From UMGS1901 sp934122115 (lineage in GTDB: Bacteria > Bacillota > Clostridia > TANB77 > CAG-508): a DNA stretch of 64,000 bases. The notes below the pieces were generated by a model, which saw nothing but the letters and a program-made list of their open reading frames with translations, searched no databases and had not been told where the DNA came from. The DNA is taken from assembly GCA_934122115.1 (NCBI GenBank), contig CAKOVU010000003.1, positions 66,619 to 130,618 of the forward strand, in the 5' to 3' direction. Below are positions 45,579 through 53,960 of this stretch, one piece after another (the stretch's first letter is position 1; each line of letters starts with the position of its first letter). A program made the translations under genes and the position numbers.

Positions 45579-46826
45579 ATGCAGAATAAATTAGAACAAG
45601 CAATAAACATATTAGAGAAAAATAATCAACTACAAGTAGCTAAATTAATAAAAGTATTGAATAAAGAAAAACAAGAAAAATTAGTAAATCAAGTATTATC
45701 AATAGATTTTGAACAGTTAAATAACTTATATCATAAAGCAACTCAGAAACCGGAAATTCTAGAGAAAAAAATAGAATACATCAAATATGTAGATAAAAAC
45801 AAATTATCAGAAGAAGAGTTGAATTTATACAAGTCAGAGGGAGAAAAAATAATAAAAAATAATCAATATGCTGTAGTTACTATGGCAGGTGGGCAAGGAA
45901 CTAGATTAGGTCATAAAGGACCAAAGGGCAGCTTTTTACTTAATGTAAAGCCACATCCTAAATATCTTTTTCAAATACTAGCAGAAGGCCTAATAAAAGC
46001 AAATCAAAAGTATAATGTTATTTTACCTTGGTACATAATGACAAGTACGGAAAACAACGATGAAACCATAAAATTCTTTGAAGATAATAATTATTTTGGT
46101 TATGATAAAAATTATATAAAATTCTTTGAACAGGGAAATTTACCATTAATATTAGAAAATGGCAAATTGGTAATAGATAAAGATTATTCTATAAAATTAG
46201 CCTCTGATGGTAATGGAAGCATATACAAGGCAATGAGAAAAAATGGAATATTAGACGATATGAGAAAAAGAGGTATAAAGTGGATTTTTATAGGTGCAGT
46301 AGATAATGCATTACTAAATATGGTGGATCCAGTTTTGGTAGGTTTAACCATAGTGCAAGGAAATGAAACAGCTTCTAAATCAATAGCAAAAAAAGATCCA
46401 ACAGAAAAAGTAGGTGCGTTTTGTAAAGCAAACGGAGTTCCTGCTGTAATAGAATATAGTGAATTACCTAAAGAAATGGCCCAGCTGAGAGATGAAAATG
46501 GAGAATTACTATATGGTGAGGCACATATAATGTGCAATTTATTTACACTAGATGCAATAGAAAAAGTTTCAATGCAAGATTTAGAGTATCATGTAGCAAA
46601 TAAGAAAACAGGATACATGGATGAAAACAATAATTTTATTGAAGTAACTGAGCCTAATGCATATAAATTTGAAGCATTTATATTTGATGCATTTAATTAC
46701 TTTGATAGTATTTCTGTTCTAAGAGGAAAGAGGGAAGAGGACTTTGCTCCAGTAAAAAATAAAGAGGGGAATGATAGCCCTGAAACGGCTATAAAATTGT
46801 ATAATGATTATCACATGAATGATTAA
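45579..46826 (+). CDS. AGX/UAP1-type UDP-HexNAc pyrophosphorylase (UDPGP family)
   Basis: A 415-residue nucleotidyltransferase of the UDPGP/UAP1 type, which makes UDP-GlcNAc (or UDP-GalNAc) from UTP and HexNAc-1-phosphate. The helical N-terminal part is followed by the nucleotide loop MAGGQGTRLGHKGPKGSF (GGQGTRLG at residues 104-111), the PWYIMTS segment, FFEDNNYFGYDKNYIKFFEQG and the acceptor-site segment YGEAHIMCN. Start at ATG 45579 with TAGGAGGCAGATAGC; an earlier in-frame ATG at 45501 sits in the promoter. glmU follows at 15 bases with its own AATGGAGGT. The neighbour's degenerate uridyltransferase half suggests this enzyme does that step. Confidence 0.85.
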   Translation: MQNKLEQAINILEKNNQLQVAKLIKVLNKEKQEKLVNQVLSIDFEQLNNLYHKATQKPEILEKKIEYIKYVDKNKLSEEELNLYKSEGEKIIKNNQYAVVTMAGGQGTRLGHKGPKGSFLLNVKPHPKYLFQILAEGLIKANQKYNVILPWYIMTSTENNDETIKFFEDNNYFGYDKNYIKFFEQGNLPLILENGKLVIDKDYSIKLASDGNGSIYKAMRKNGILDDMRKRGIKWIFIGAVDNALLNMVDPVLVGLTIVQGNETASKSIAKKDPTEKVGAFCKANGVPAVIEYSELPKEMAQLRDENGELLYGEAHIMCNLFTLDAIEKVSMQDLEYHVANKKTGYMDENNNFIEVTEPNAYKFEAFIFDAFNYFDSISVLRGKREEDFAPVKNKEGNDSPETAIKLYNDYHMND

Positions 46827-46841
46827 TGGAGGTAGATAATT

Positions 46842-48101
46842 ATGAAAAATATAACTGCATTAATAATGGCAGGGAAAAATGATTCACAGATGGTATCTAA
46901 GAAAACACAATTTGCTCAAAGTATTTATGGAAAAGAAGTTATAAAAAGAGTAGTTGAATCTACAAGAAAAGCAGGAATTGAAGATATTGCAGTAATCGTT
47001 GGAAAAGATACAAAACAAGAAATTGAACAAATTTTACAAAATAGTGTAAAATACATATATCAAGATGAAGTTTTGGGAACTGGTTATGCAATATTAAAAA
47101 GTGTGGATTACTTAAAAGCTAAAGAAGGAAATGTAATAATATTAAATGGAAACATACCATTGATAAAATCAGAAACAATAAAAAAATTGGCAAAAAAAGC
47201 AGAAAAAGAAGAAAATGCAGGAACTATTTTGTCGGCTATTTCTAATAATCCAATTGGATATGGAAGAGTAATTAGAGATGTCAATAATATTAAGAAAATT
47301 GTAGAAGAATCTGATTTAGATGAAAAACAAAAGAGTATATTTGAAGTAAATGCTGGTGTTTATGTTTATAATATAAAAGAATTATTAAATGTAATAGATA
47401 GATTACAAAAAAATAAAATAGGATTGTATTATATTACAGATATAATTGAAATGATGGCAGTACAAGGATTGAAAATAGGAGCTTTATTATTAGAAGATAA
47501 TACGGAAGTTCTACCAGCAAATAATAAAATTCAGTTGGAAATATTAAATAAAATATTACGTATTAGAATAAATACAATGCATATGCAAAATGGAGTTACA
47601 ATAGAAGATATAAATAGTACATATATTTATGATGATGTAAAAATAGGTATGGATACAATTATTAGGCCTAATACTACAATAAAATCTGGAGTTAAAATAG
47701 GTGAGGATTGTGATATAGGACCAAATGCTTACATAAGAGAAAATTGCGTGCTAGCAAATAAAGTAAAAGTTGGAAGCTTTGTAGAAATAAAGAAAGCGGT
47801 AATTGATGAAGGCTCTAAAGTTCCACATTTATCATATATGGGAGACTGCGAGATAGGCAAGAAAGTAAACATAGGCTGTGGAACAATAACATGTAATTAT
47901 GATGGAGTAAATAAGAATAAAACAAAAATTGGAAATGATTGCTTTATAGGTTCAAATGTAAACCTTGTTGCACCTGTAAAAATTGGAGATAATGTATTAG
48001 TAGCAGCGGGTTCAACAATAACAGATGATGTTCCAGCAGATGCATTAGCTATAGCTAGACAAAGACAAATAGTAAAAGAAGAATGGAATAAAAGAAATTA
48101 G
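46842..48101 (+). CDS. glmU: GlmU-like protein with intact acetyltransferase but degenerate uridyltransferase half
   Basis: A 419-residue protein, shorter than usual GlmU (about 455). The N-terminal domain (to about residue 230) keeps the GlmU layout, for example YQDEVLGTGYAI, VNAGVYVY and PANNKIQLEIL. The catalytic loop, normally LAAGxGTRMxSxxPKVLH, reads IMAGKNDSQMVSKKTQFA: the Arg is Gln16, the Lys is Gln23, and the metal-binding Asp of the YGDxPLI motif is Asn104 (LNGNIPLI). The C-terminal left-handed beta-helix keeps the acetyltransferase residues His329 (PHLSYMGD), Asn352 (CNYDG) and the Lys-rich VEIKKA segment. It probably only acetylates GlcN-1-P. Stop overlaps a terminator. Confidence 0.85.
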   Translation: MKNITALIMAGKNDSQMVSKKTQFAQSIYGKEVIKRVVESTRKAGIEDIAVIVGKDTKQEIEQILQNSVKYIYQDEVLGTGYAILKSVDYLKAKEGNVIILNGNIPLIKSETIKKLAKKAEKEENAGTILSAISNNPIGYGRVIRDVNNIKKIVEESDLDEKQKSIFEVNAGVYVYNIKELLNVIDRLQKNKIGLYYITDIIEMMAVQGLKIGALLLEDNTEVLPANNKIQLEILNKILRIRINTMHMQNGVTIEDINSTYIYDDVKIGMDTIIRPNTTIKSGVKIGEDCDIGPNAYIRENCVLANKVKVGSFVEIKKAVIDEGSKVPHLSYMGDCEIGKKVNIGCGTITCNYDGVNKNKTKIGNDCFIGSNVNLVAPVKIGDNVLVAAGSTITDDVPADALAIARQRQIVKEEWNKRN

Positions 48102-48129
48102 AAGACTCTAAATGAGCCTTCTGTTTTTT
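48101..48129. terminator. Terminator after glmU
   Basis: GAAGACTC (48101-48108) with GAGCCTTC (48114-48121), 8-bp stem with one mismatch and a 5-nt loop, then TGTTTTTTT. The first base of the stem is the last base of the glmU stop. It also ends near the convergent small membrane protein gene. Confidence 0.7.
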
Positions 48130-48506
48130 TATAAAGAGTTATTACCAGGGATAAAATAATCAACTACACCATATATTAAAGCGCCTATTATTGCAGCTAC
48201 CCATGAAATAGCATAACCAGCAACAAAATATTGCGTTACATATAATACGACTGCGGCTAAAACAAATCCTACAAATCCTTTACCGAATGTGCTAGCATGT
48301 AATCCTGTAAATTTAGTAATTAAAAAATCAATTACAGTTAAAACAATAGCAGCGATTATTAAAGACCAAATATTATTTATTGAAAAACCAGGAGTAAAGA
48401 AAGCTGTGATAGCTAAAATTACGGCTGATGTAAGCAATCTCCATAATATTTGACCAAATGTACTGGTATTATCTGTAGTACTTTGGATTTCAACGTTACT
48501 ACTCAT
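48129..48506 (-). CDS. Small membrane protein of the phage holin IV/YvlD type
   Basis: A 125-residue protein with a polar N-terminal 20 residues and four membrane helices (LTSAVILAITAFFTPGF, LIIAAIVLTVIDFLI, FGKGFVGFVLAAVVLYVTQYFV, VAAIIGALIYGVVDYFI). The pattern TPGFSINNIWSLIIAAIVLTVIDFL is typical of the YvlD/holin superfamily IV proteins, which are chromosomal and usually not linked to phage. Function unknown; some are linked to envelope stress operons. ATG follows AATAGGAGGTTCCAT. It is alone on the minus strand between glmU and the DUF421 gene. Confidence 0.7.
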   Translation of the reverse strand: MSSNVEIQSTTDNTSTFGQILWRLLTSAVILAITAFFTPGFSINNIWSLIIAAIVLTVIDFLITKFTGLHASTFGKGFVGFVLAAVVLYVTQYFVAGYAISWVAAIIGALIYGVVDYFIPGNNSL

Positions 48507-48672
48507 ATGGAACCTCCTATTAAAAATTAGAGAAAGTACATAAACTTTTTAATATCTATAAAAGTATTATTTACACTTTTTTTATTATTATACATGTATT
48601 ATAAAATAATGAATAATTAAACGAAAAAAACTAAAAATAAAAGAAAAATAGAGGTAAAGGAAAGATAGTTTT

Positions 48673-49365
48673 ATGCTAATTATATTTTTTCGTTCAATTA
48701 TATTATATATAGTAGTTTTAATAGTAATGAGATTAATGGGAAAGAGAGAAATAGGACAACTTCAACCATTTGAGCTTGCAATATCTATAATGATATCAGA
48801 GCTTGCTTCAATTCCTATGACTGAAGTGGGGATACCAATATCAAATGGTATTGTTCCAATTTTAGGATTATTATTGATGCATTTAGTCATATCTTTCGCA
48901 AATATGAAAAGCATAAAAATAAGAGAGCTAATGTGTGGCAAACCTAGTATATTAATATATCAAGGTAGAATAGATGAAAAAGTGTTAAAAAAAGAAAGGT
49001 TTACCTTAAATGAGCTAGAGGAAAAATTAAGAAGCAATAATATAATGGATATTGGAGATGTAGAATACGCAATTCTAGAAACAAGCGGTGATATATCTGT
49101 AATTCAAAAACCAAATAAAAGAACAGTAACACCGGAAGACTTAAACATCATGCCGGATTATGAAGGATTATCATACGATTTGGTTATTGATGGAAAGGTA
49201 TTGGAAGATAATCTTCAAAAAATTGGAAAAAGCTATGAATGGCTAAAAGCACAAACAAATAAATTTCAAATGATGCCAGAGGAAGCACTAATAGTAACAA
49301 TAAATGCAAAGGGAAAAATGTTTTGTCAGAAGCGAGAAGATTTGAAGAAGAAAGGAAAGAAATAG
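48673..49365 (+). CDS. DUF421 (YetF-type) membrane protein
   Basis: A 230-residue protein with three membrane helices in the first 90 residues, including VLIVMRLMGKREIGQLQPFELAISIM and ILGLLLMHLVISFA, followed by cytoplasmic alpha-beta domains (KIRELMCGKPSILIYQG, then DVEYAILETSGDISVIQKP). These are the DUF421 signatures of the YetF family in spore formers. Some paralogues act in spore membrane or spore resistance functions, but the role here is unknown. The gene for a DUF4363 protein follows immediately (2-base gap), a frequent pairing. Confidence 0.82.
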   Translation: MLIIFFRSIILYIVVLIVMRLMGKREIGQLQPFELAISIMISELASIPMTEVGIPISNGIVPILGLLLMHLVISFANMKSIKIRELMCGKPSILIYQGRIDEKVLKKERFTLNELEEKLRSNNIMDIGDVEYAILETSGDISVIQKPNKRTVTPEDLNIMPDYEGLSYDLVIDGKVLEDNLQKIGKSYEWLKAQTNKFQMMPEEALIVTINAKGKMFCQKREDLKKKGKK

Positions 49366-49367
49366 GT

Positions 49368-49766
49368 ATGCAAAAAGAAATGATTATAGTTGTAATTATA
49401 ATAATTGTAGTGTTGGCTGTGAATATAACAACAGATAAATATACAAACAACTGTGTTTCTGCAATAAACCTGAAGCTTGAAGAAATTTGCGATATGGCAA
49501 GTGCTAGTTTAGAAGAGGAAAGAGAAAATAACCAAATGATAGAAAAGATGGATGCATTAAGAGAAGAATGGAGCAATTTTAGCAAAAAATTAGCTTTTTA
49601 TATTGAACATGATGAAATAGAAAAAGTTGATACATCCATTGTTGAGATAAATGAATATATAAAACTAGGATTATATGATGAAGCTATTCCTGAAATAAGA
49701 AAATGCAGTTTTATATTAGAACATATAAAAAACAAGGGAAAATTGCAAGTAATAAACTTATTTTAG
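49368..49766 (+). CDS. DUF4363 family membrane protein
   Basis: A 132-residue protein with one N-terminal membrane helix (MIIVVIIIIVVLAVNITTDKY) and a helical outer part (CVSAINLKLEEICDMASASLEEE). It matches the DUF4363 pattern, often downstream of DUF421 genes. I use ATG 49368; the longer frame (49323) would overlap the DUF421 gene by 43 bases. Its end overlaps the end of the HD gene on the other strand by 56 bases. Confidence 0.72.
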   Translation: MQKEMIIVVIIIIVVLAVNITTDKYTNNCVSAINLKLEEICDMASASLEEERENNQMIEKMDALREEWSNFSKKLAFYIEHDEIEKVDTSIVEINEYIKLGLYDEAIPEIRKCSFILEHIKNKGKLQVINLF

Positions 49767-50265
49767 CGTAAATTCTAGTTTCTTTAATTTTTGAGTTATA
49801 ATAATCTTTGGCAGATTTCAATGCACTGTATTTATCAACCAATGTGATTATAAAAGTTTCCATATGTTTTGGAAAGGCAAAAAAGGTAACTGGCCACATA
49901 TGTTTTACTATAATGTCTTTTTCTTTTTCATTTAAGTCAAATAGCTTTGAAGAATTTTCTAAAGCTATTTTAGGATGAATAAAAGCATGATAAGAGCTTA
50001 AATTCAACTCTTTTCTTGAATTACGCCAATCATACAAAAATAAGTCATGCAAAAGCCCAGCCCTTGCAGCCGAAACGTAATCAAGTTTTAATTTTTTACA
50101 GATTTTATATGATATATAAGAAACTTCTAAGCAATGTTGCAAACAGTTTGAGTTGTAATGTTGCCTGAAATTAGCCATTTTTTTAACAGTTGGATTTTTA
50201 AAAATATCCAAAATTATATTTATGTACTCTATATTATCTTGAGTGTTTATAGTATATTTAATCAT
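49711..50265 (-). CDS. HD-domain protein
   Basis: A 184-residue HD-domain hydrolase. Residues around 60-75 have the metal motif GLLHDLFLYDW, with His in SNCLQHCLEVSYISYKI before it and KHMWPVTFF later. Such small HD proteins act as phosphohydrolases on nucleotides or similar substrates. The last 30 residues (YAKISLLLAIFPCFL...) are hydrophobic and unlike the HD fold; they are translated from DNA antisense to the DUF4363 gene end, so the gene has probably lost its old stop. ATG 50265 follows TTAAGAGGTAAAA. Confidence 0.75.
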   Translation of the reverse strand: MIKYTINTQDNIEYINIILDIFKNPTVKKMANFRQHYNSNCLQHCLEVSYISYKICKKLKLDYVSAARAGLLHDLFLYDWRNSRKELNLSSYHAFIHPKIALENSSKLFDLNEKEKDIIVKHMWPVTFFAFPKHMETFIITLVDKYSALKSAKDYYNSKIKETRIYAKISLLLAIFPCFLYVLI

Positions 50266-50337
50266 TTTTACCTCTTAAGTTATTAATATGTTTCACAATT
50301 ACATTATAACACACCTAATTTGAAATATAAATATAAT

Positions 50338-50366
50338 TTGACAAACTAAATTATATAATGTAAAAT
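50338..50366 (+). promoter_or_regulatory. Strong sigma-A promoter of rnpB
   Basis: A perfect TTGACA (50338-50343) and TAAAAT (50361-50366) with 17-bp spacing. The start of RNase P RNA lies 8 bases after the -10 box. Confidence 0.82.
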
Positions 50367-50373
50367 ATTATTT

Positions 50374-50711
50374 GGTAAGTTAAGTGATCGCGTATAGCAC
50401 GGCCGAAAGGCGGCGTACGAGGAAAGTCCGGGCTCCATAGAGCAATGATGCTGGATAACGTCCAGTGAGGGAAACCTTAAGGAAAGTGCAACAGAAAATA
50501 ACCGCCTATGTGGTAAGGATGAAAAGGCGAGGTAAGAGCTCACCGCCTTTGTGGAGACACAAAGGGTCAGTGTAAACCCCATCTGGAGCAACACCGAGAC
50601 AAGAAGGCTAAGACTGCTCGTCATCTTCTTAATTTGGTGGCTTGAGACATATAGCAATATATGTACTAGATAAATGATCACTCACGACAGAACCCGGCTT
50701 ATAGGCTTACC
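50374..50711 (+). ncRNA. rnpB: RNase P RNA (bacterial type A)
   Basis: The catalytic RNA of RNase P, which cuts the 5' leader off tRNA precursors. Conserved bacterial core segments are visible: GAGGAAAGTCCGGGCTCC near 50419, ACAGAAAATAACCGCC near 50490, GGTAAGAGCTCACCGCC near 50531 and GACAGAACCCGGCTTA near 50687. The ends pair (GGTAAG at 50374-50379 with CTTACC at 50706-50711), giving helix P1. The layout fits the type A class rather than the Bacillus type B. Its last five bases overlap the final codons of the convergent pseudouridine synthase gene. Confidence 0.95.
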
Positions 50712-51603
50712 ATTTATAATTTAATATTTGTTTCATATCACTTGGTAATTCTGAAGTAATTACCATTTTTTTATTTGTAAGTGGGTTAAAAAATTCTATT
50801 TTATAAGCATGCAAAGCTTGCCTAGCTATAAAAGGTGAAGTATTTCCATACAAACTATCGCCAATAATAGGATGACCAAGATAACTAGTATGAACACGAA
50901 TTTGATGGGTTCTACCTGTTATTAAATTTATATCCAAAACTGATAAACTGGTAGGAGAGCTTAATTCTTGTATTACTTTATAATTCGTGATGGCAGAATC
51001 ACCTAAAGGGTTAACACATCTTTCAATAATACTATTTTCTTTTCTAGCAATAGGAAAATCTATAATACCTTCTTTAAAATCAAAAATGCCCTCACAAATT
51101 GCAATATATTTTTTCTTTAAAATTTTGTGTTGCATTTGTTGTGATAATATATTATGAATATATTCATTTTTAGCGAAAATAACAATTCCTGATGTATCTC
51201 TATCCAATCTATTTACAGGGCGAATTTTTTTATGTAATTTAATATTATCAAAATAAAATCTTACTCCATTTGAAAGACTATCCGCATAGTGCTGCATAGA
51301 AGGATGAACTGGTATTCCTGCAGGTTTATCTAATATTAAAAGCCCTTCATCTTCATATAGAATATTTAATTCCATTTCAGATGGTAAAATATTAGAATTA
51401 TCTTCTACAAAGTCTATTAATATAGTTATTTTATCATTTGGATTTAAAAATCTATCTAAATAAGTAGGCTCTCCATTAAGTAAAATTTTTTGTTCCTTTT
51501 TTAATTTTAATATAAGTCTAGCAGATAAATGAAATCTCTCTTTTAGAACTTGTCTTAAATATATGTAGTTATCTTCATTGATTTTTGTGTATTCTAATAT
51601 CAT
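50707..51603 (-). CDS. RluA/RluD-family pseudouridine synthase
   Basis: A 298-residue RNA pseudouridine synthase of the RluA family, which isomerises uridines in rRNA or tRNA. An S4-like N-terminal part (LKERFHLSARLILKLKKE) precedes the catalytic domain with the catalytic Asp in RPVNRLDRDTSG (about residue 145) and ITGRTHQIRVHTSYLGHP. Length is typical of the two-domain type with an S4 domain. Start ATG 51603, AATAGGAGCATTT. The stop (50707-50709) falls inside the 3' end of rnpB. Confidence 0.9.
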   Translation of the reverse strand: MILEYTKINEDNYIYLRQVLKERFHLSARLILKLKKEQKILLNGEPTYLDRFLNPNDKITILIDFVEDNSNILPSEMELNILYEDEGLLILDKPAGIPVHPSMQHYADSLSNGVRFYFDNIKLHKKIRPVNRLDRDTSGIVIFAKNEYIHNILSQQMQHKILKKKYIAICEGIFDFKEGIIDFPIARKENSIIERCVNPLGDSAITNYKVIQELSSPTSLSVLDINLITGRTHQIRVHTSYLGHPIIGDSLYGNTSPFIARQALHAYKIEFFNPLTNKKMVITSELPSDMKQILNYKW

Positions 51604-51665
51604 AAATGCTCCTATTACAAAATAATAAAGGTATTATATCACAAATAATATATAAAAAATAGACC

Positions 51666-51694
51666 TTGTACTTTTCCGAATTTGCATATATAAT
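51666..51694 (+). promoter_or_regulatory. Sigma-A promoter of the pta-ackA operon
   Basis: TTGTAC (51666-51671) and a perfect TATAAT (51689-51694) with 17-bp spacing, 32 bases before the pta start. Confidence 0.78.
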
Positions 51695-51726
51695 AAAGGA
51701 GTAAAATTAATTAGGAGGACATTAAT

Positions 51727-52731
51727 ATGACTTTTATAGATGCAATGAAAGAAAAGGCTAGAAAAGATATAAAAAATATTGTATTGCCAGAAGCAGACGA
51801 TGTAAGAGTTTTAAAGGCCACAGAAATGGTTTTAAATGAAGGTTTTGCTAATATAATATTAATAGGTGATACAGATGAAATTAAAAATCTGGCTAAAGAG
51901 AATAATATAAATATCGATGGAGTTCAAATAATAAATCCATTGACATCAACTAAACTTAGAAAATATTCTGATGATTTATATGAATTAAGAAAAGCAAAAG
52001 GAATGACTATTGAGCAGGCACAAGAACTTTTAAAAACAAATAGCAGATATTTTGCTACAATGATGGTAAAATCTGGAGATGCAGATGGATTTGTTTCAGG
52101 AGCAAATCACCCTACATCTGATACACTAAGACCAGCATTACAAATTTTAAAAACTGCACCAAATACCAAGTTGGTATCTGCATTTTTTGTAATGGTAGTT
52201 CCAGAATGTGATTATGGAGAAAATGGAATTTTTGTTTTTGCGGATTGTGGGCTCAATGAATATCCTGATGCAGAAGCATTATCAGAAATAGCAATATCAT
52301 CAGCAGAAAGCTTTAAAGAATTAGTAGGAAAAGAACCTAAAGTAGCAATGCTTTCATATTCTACAATGGGAAGTGCACATTCACCATTAACAGAGAAGGT
52401 TGTAGAAGCTACGAAATTATTAAAAAGCAAGAAGCCGGATTTGATATGTGACGGAGAAATACAATTAGATGCAGCTATAATTCCAGAGATAGCGGAAAGA
52501 AAAGCACCAAATAGCCCATTAAAGGGGGAATCTAATATTTTAATATTCCCAGATTTAGATGCTGGAAATATTGGATACAAATTAACTCAAAGATTTGGAA
52601 AAGCAGAAGCATATGGGCCTCTATGCCAAGGAATTTCTAAAGCTGTAAACGATTTATCTAGAGGTTGTTCAAGCTCTGATATAGCTGGTGTAGTAGCTAT
52701 AACTGCAGTTCAAGCTCAAAATATAAAATAA
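51727..52731 (+). CDS. pta: Phosphate acetyltransferase
   Basis: A 334-residue enzyme that turns acetyl-CoA and phosphate into acetyl phosphate, the first step of acetate formation. The short single-domain Pta is recognisable by the start MTFIDAMKEKARKDIKNIVLPEADD, GDADGFVSGANHPTSDTLRPALQ, AMLSYSTMGSAHSP and ILIFPDLDAGNIGYKLTQR. ATG follows TTAGGAGGAC. It leads the operon with two acetate kinase genes (14-base gap to the first). Confidence 0.95.
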   Translation: MTFIDAMKEKARKDIKNIVLPEADDVRVLKATEMVLNEGFANIILIGDTDEIKNLAKENNINIDGVQIINPLTSTKLRKYSDDLYELRKAKGMTIEQAQELLKTNSRYFATMMVKSGDADGFVSGANHPTSDTLRPALQILKTAPNTKLVSAFFVMVVPECDYGENGIFVFADCGLNEYPDAEALSEIAISSAESFKELVGKEPKVAMLSYSTMGSAHSPLTEKVVEATKLLKSKKPDLICDGEIQLDAAIIPEIAERKAPNSPLKGESNILIFPDLDAGNIGYKLTQRFGKAEAYGPLCQGISKAVNDLSRGCSSSDIAGVVAITAVQAQNIK

Positions 52732-52745
52732 AATAGGAGGTAAGT

Positions 52746-53939
52746 ATGAAAATACTAGTACTGAATTGTGGAAGTTCATCTTTAAAATATCAGTTAATTA
52801 ATATGGAAGATGAAACAGTAATAGCTAAAGGCTATTTTGAAAGAATTGGTCATTATGATTCTTTTGTTACTCATAAAGTAAATGGTGAAAAATACAGATA
52901 TGATGTAATTGCTAGAGACCATGGGGAAGCAATAAAATTCGTATTAAAACAATTTACTGATCCGAAATATCCTGTAATTTCTAGCTTAGACGAAATAACT
53001 GCGATAGGTCATAGAGTAGTACATGGAGGAGAAAAATTTAAAGAATCAGTTATTGTAAATGAAGATGTGAAAAAGGGAATAGAGGATGCCATCGTATTTG
53101 CTCCACTACACAATCCTGCTCATTTGCAAGGAATAAAAGCTTGTGAATTAAATTTACCAGGGAAAGTAAATGTAGCAGTTTTTGACACAGCATTTCATCA
53201 AACAATGCCAAAAGAGCATTATTTATATCCAATACCATATGAATATTATGAAAAATATGGTATCAGAAAATATGGAGCTCACGGCACATCTCATAAATAT
53301 ATAGCAAATAGAATAGCAGAATTATTGGGGAAGCCAATTGAAGATTTAAAAATTATTAGTTGTCATATTGGTCAAGGTGCAAGCATTTGTGCTATACAAA
53401 ACGGAAAAAGCGTAGATACTTCCATGGGGCTAACGCCATTAGGAGGTGTAGCAATGGGAAGCAGGTCTGGAGATTTGGATCCATCGGTTGTTACATTCTT
53501 GATGGAGAAAGAAAATTTAAATCCAGCTCAAATGGAACATATTTTAAATAAAAAATCTGGTTTATATGCATTATCAGGAATTTCTTCTGATAACAGAGAT
53601 GTTGAAAGAGCCATTGCACAAGGTGATCAAAGAGCAATTGATTCTTTAAAAGAATACGATTATATTATTGCTCAATATATAGGAAAATATGCTGTTACAA
53701 TGAACGGGGTGGATGTTATAACATTTACAGCAGGAGTTGGAGAAAAAGGACCTGTTACAAGATCTGATGTATGTAAATACTTAGGATTTATGGGTGTGGA
53801 GTTAGATGAAGAAATAAATAATACAACAAAAGATACGGAGAAAGATATTTCTAAAGAAAGTTCTAAGGTAAAAGTTTGGGTTGTTCCTACTAACGAAGAG
53901 TTAATGATAGCAAGGGAAACAGCAAATTTAATAAAATAA
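52746..53939 (+). CDS. ackA: Acetate kinase, first copy
   Basis: A 397-residue kinase that makes ATP and acetate from acetyl phosphate. It has LVLNCGSSSLKYQL (Asn7), GHRVVHGGEKF (Arg90, His93), HNPAHLQGI, FDTAFHQTMP, SCHIGQGASICAI and MGSRSGDLDP, plus a C-terminal NEELMIARET. The adenine site reads GVGEKGPVTR instead of the usual GIGEN. ATG follows AATAGGAGGTAAGT, 14 bases after pta. A second, clearly paralogous copy follows at 21 bases. Confidence 0.94.
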   Translation: MKILVLNCGSSSLKYQLINMEDETVIAKGYFERIGHYDSFVTHKVNGEKYRYDVIARDHGEAIKFVLKQFTDPKYPVISSLDEITAIGHRVVHGGEKFKESVIVNEDVKKGIEDAIVFAPLHNPAHLQGIKACELNLPGKVNVAVFDTAFHQTMPKEHYLYPIPYEYYEKYGIRKYGAHGTSHKYIANRIAELLGKPIEDLKIISCHIGQGASICAIQNGKSVDTSMGLTPLGGVAMGSRSGDLDPSVVTFLMEKENLNPAQMEHILNKKSGLYALSGISSDNRDVERAIAQGDQRAIDSLKEYDYIIAQYIGKYAVTMNGVDVITFTAGVGEKGPVTRSDVCKYLGFMGVELDEEINNTTKDTEKDISKESSKVKVWVVPTNEELMIARETANLIK

Positions 53940-53960
53940 AATTAATAAGGAGAAAAAATA

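Noticed and set aside
50346..50681. A 111-residue minus-strand ORF over the RNase P RNA
   Set aside because: It is the antisense of rnpB, whose conserved core segments are obvious.
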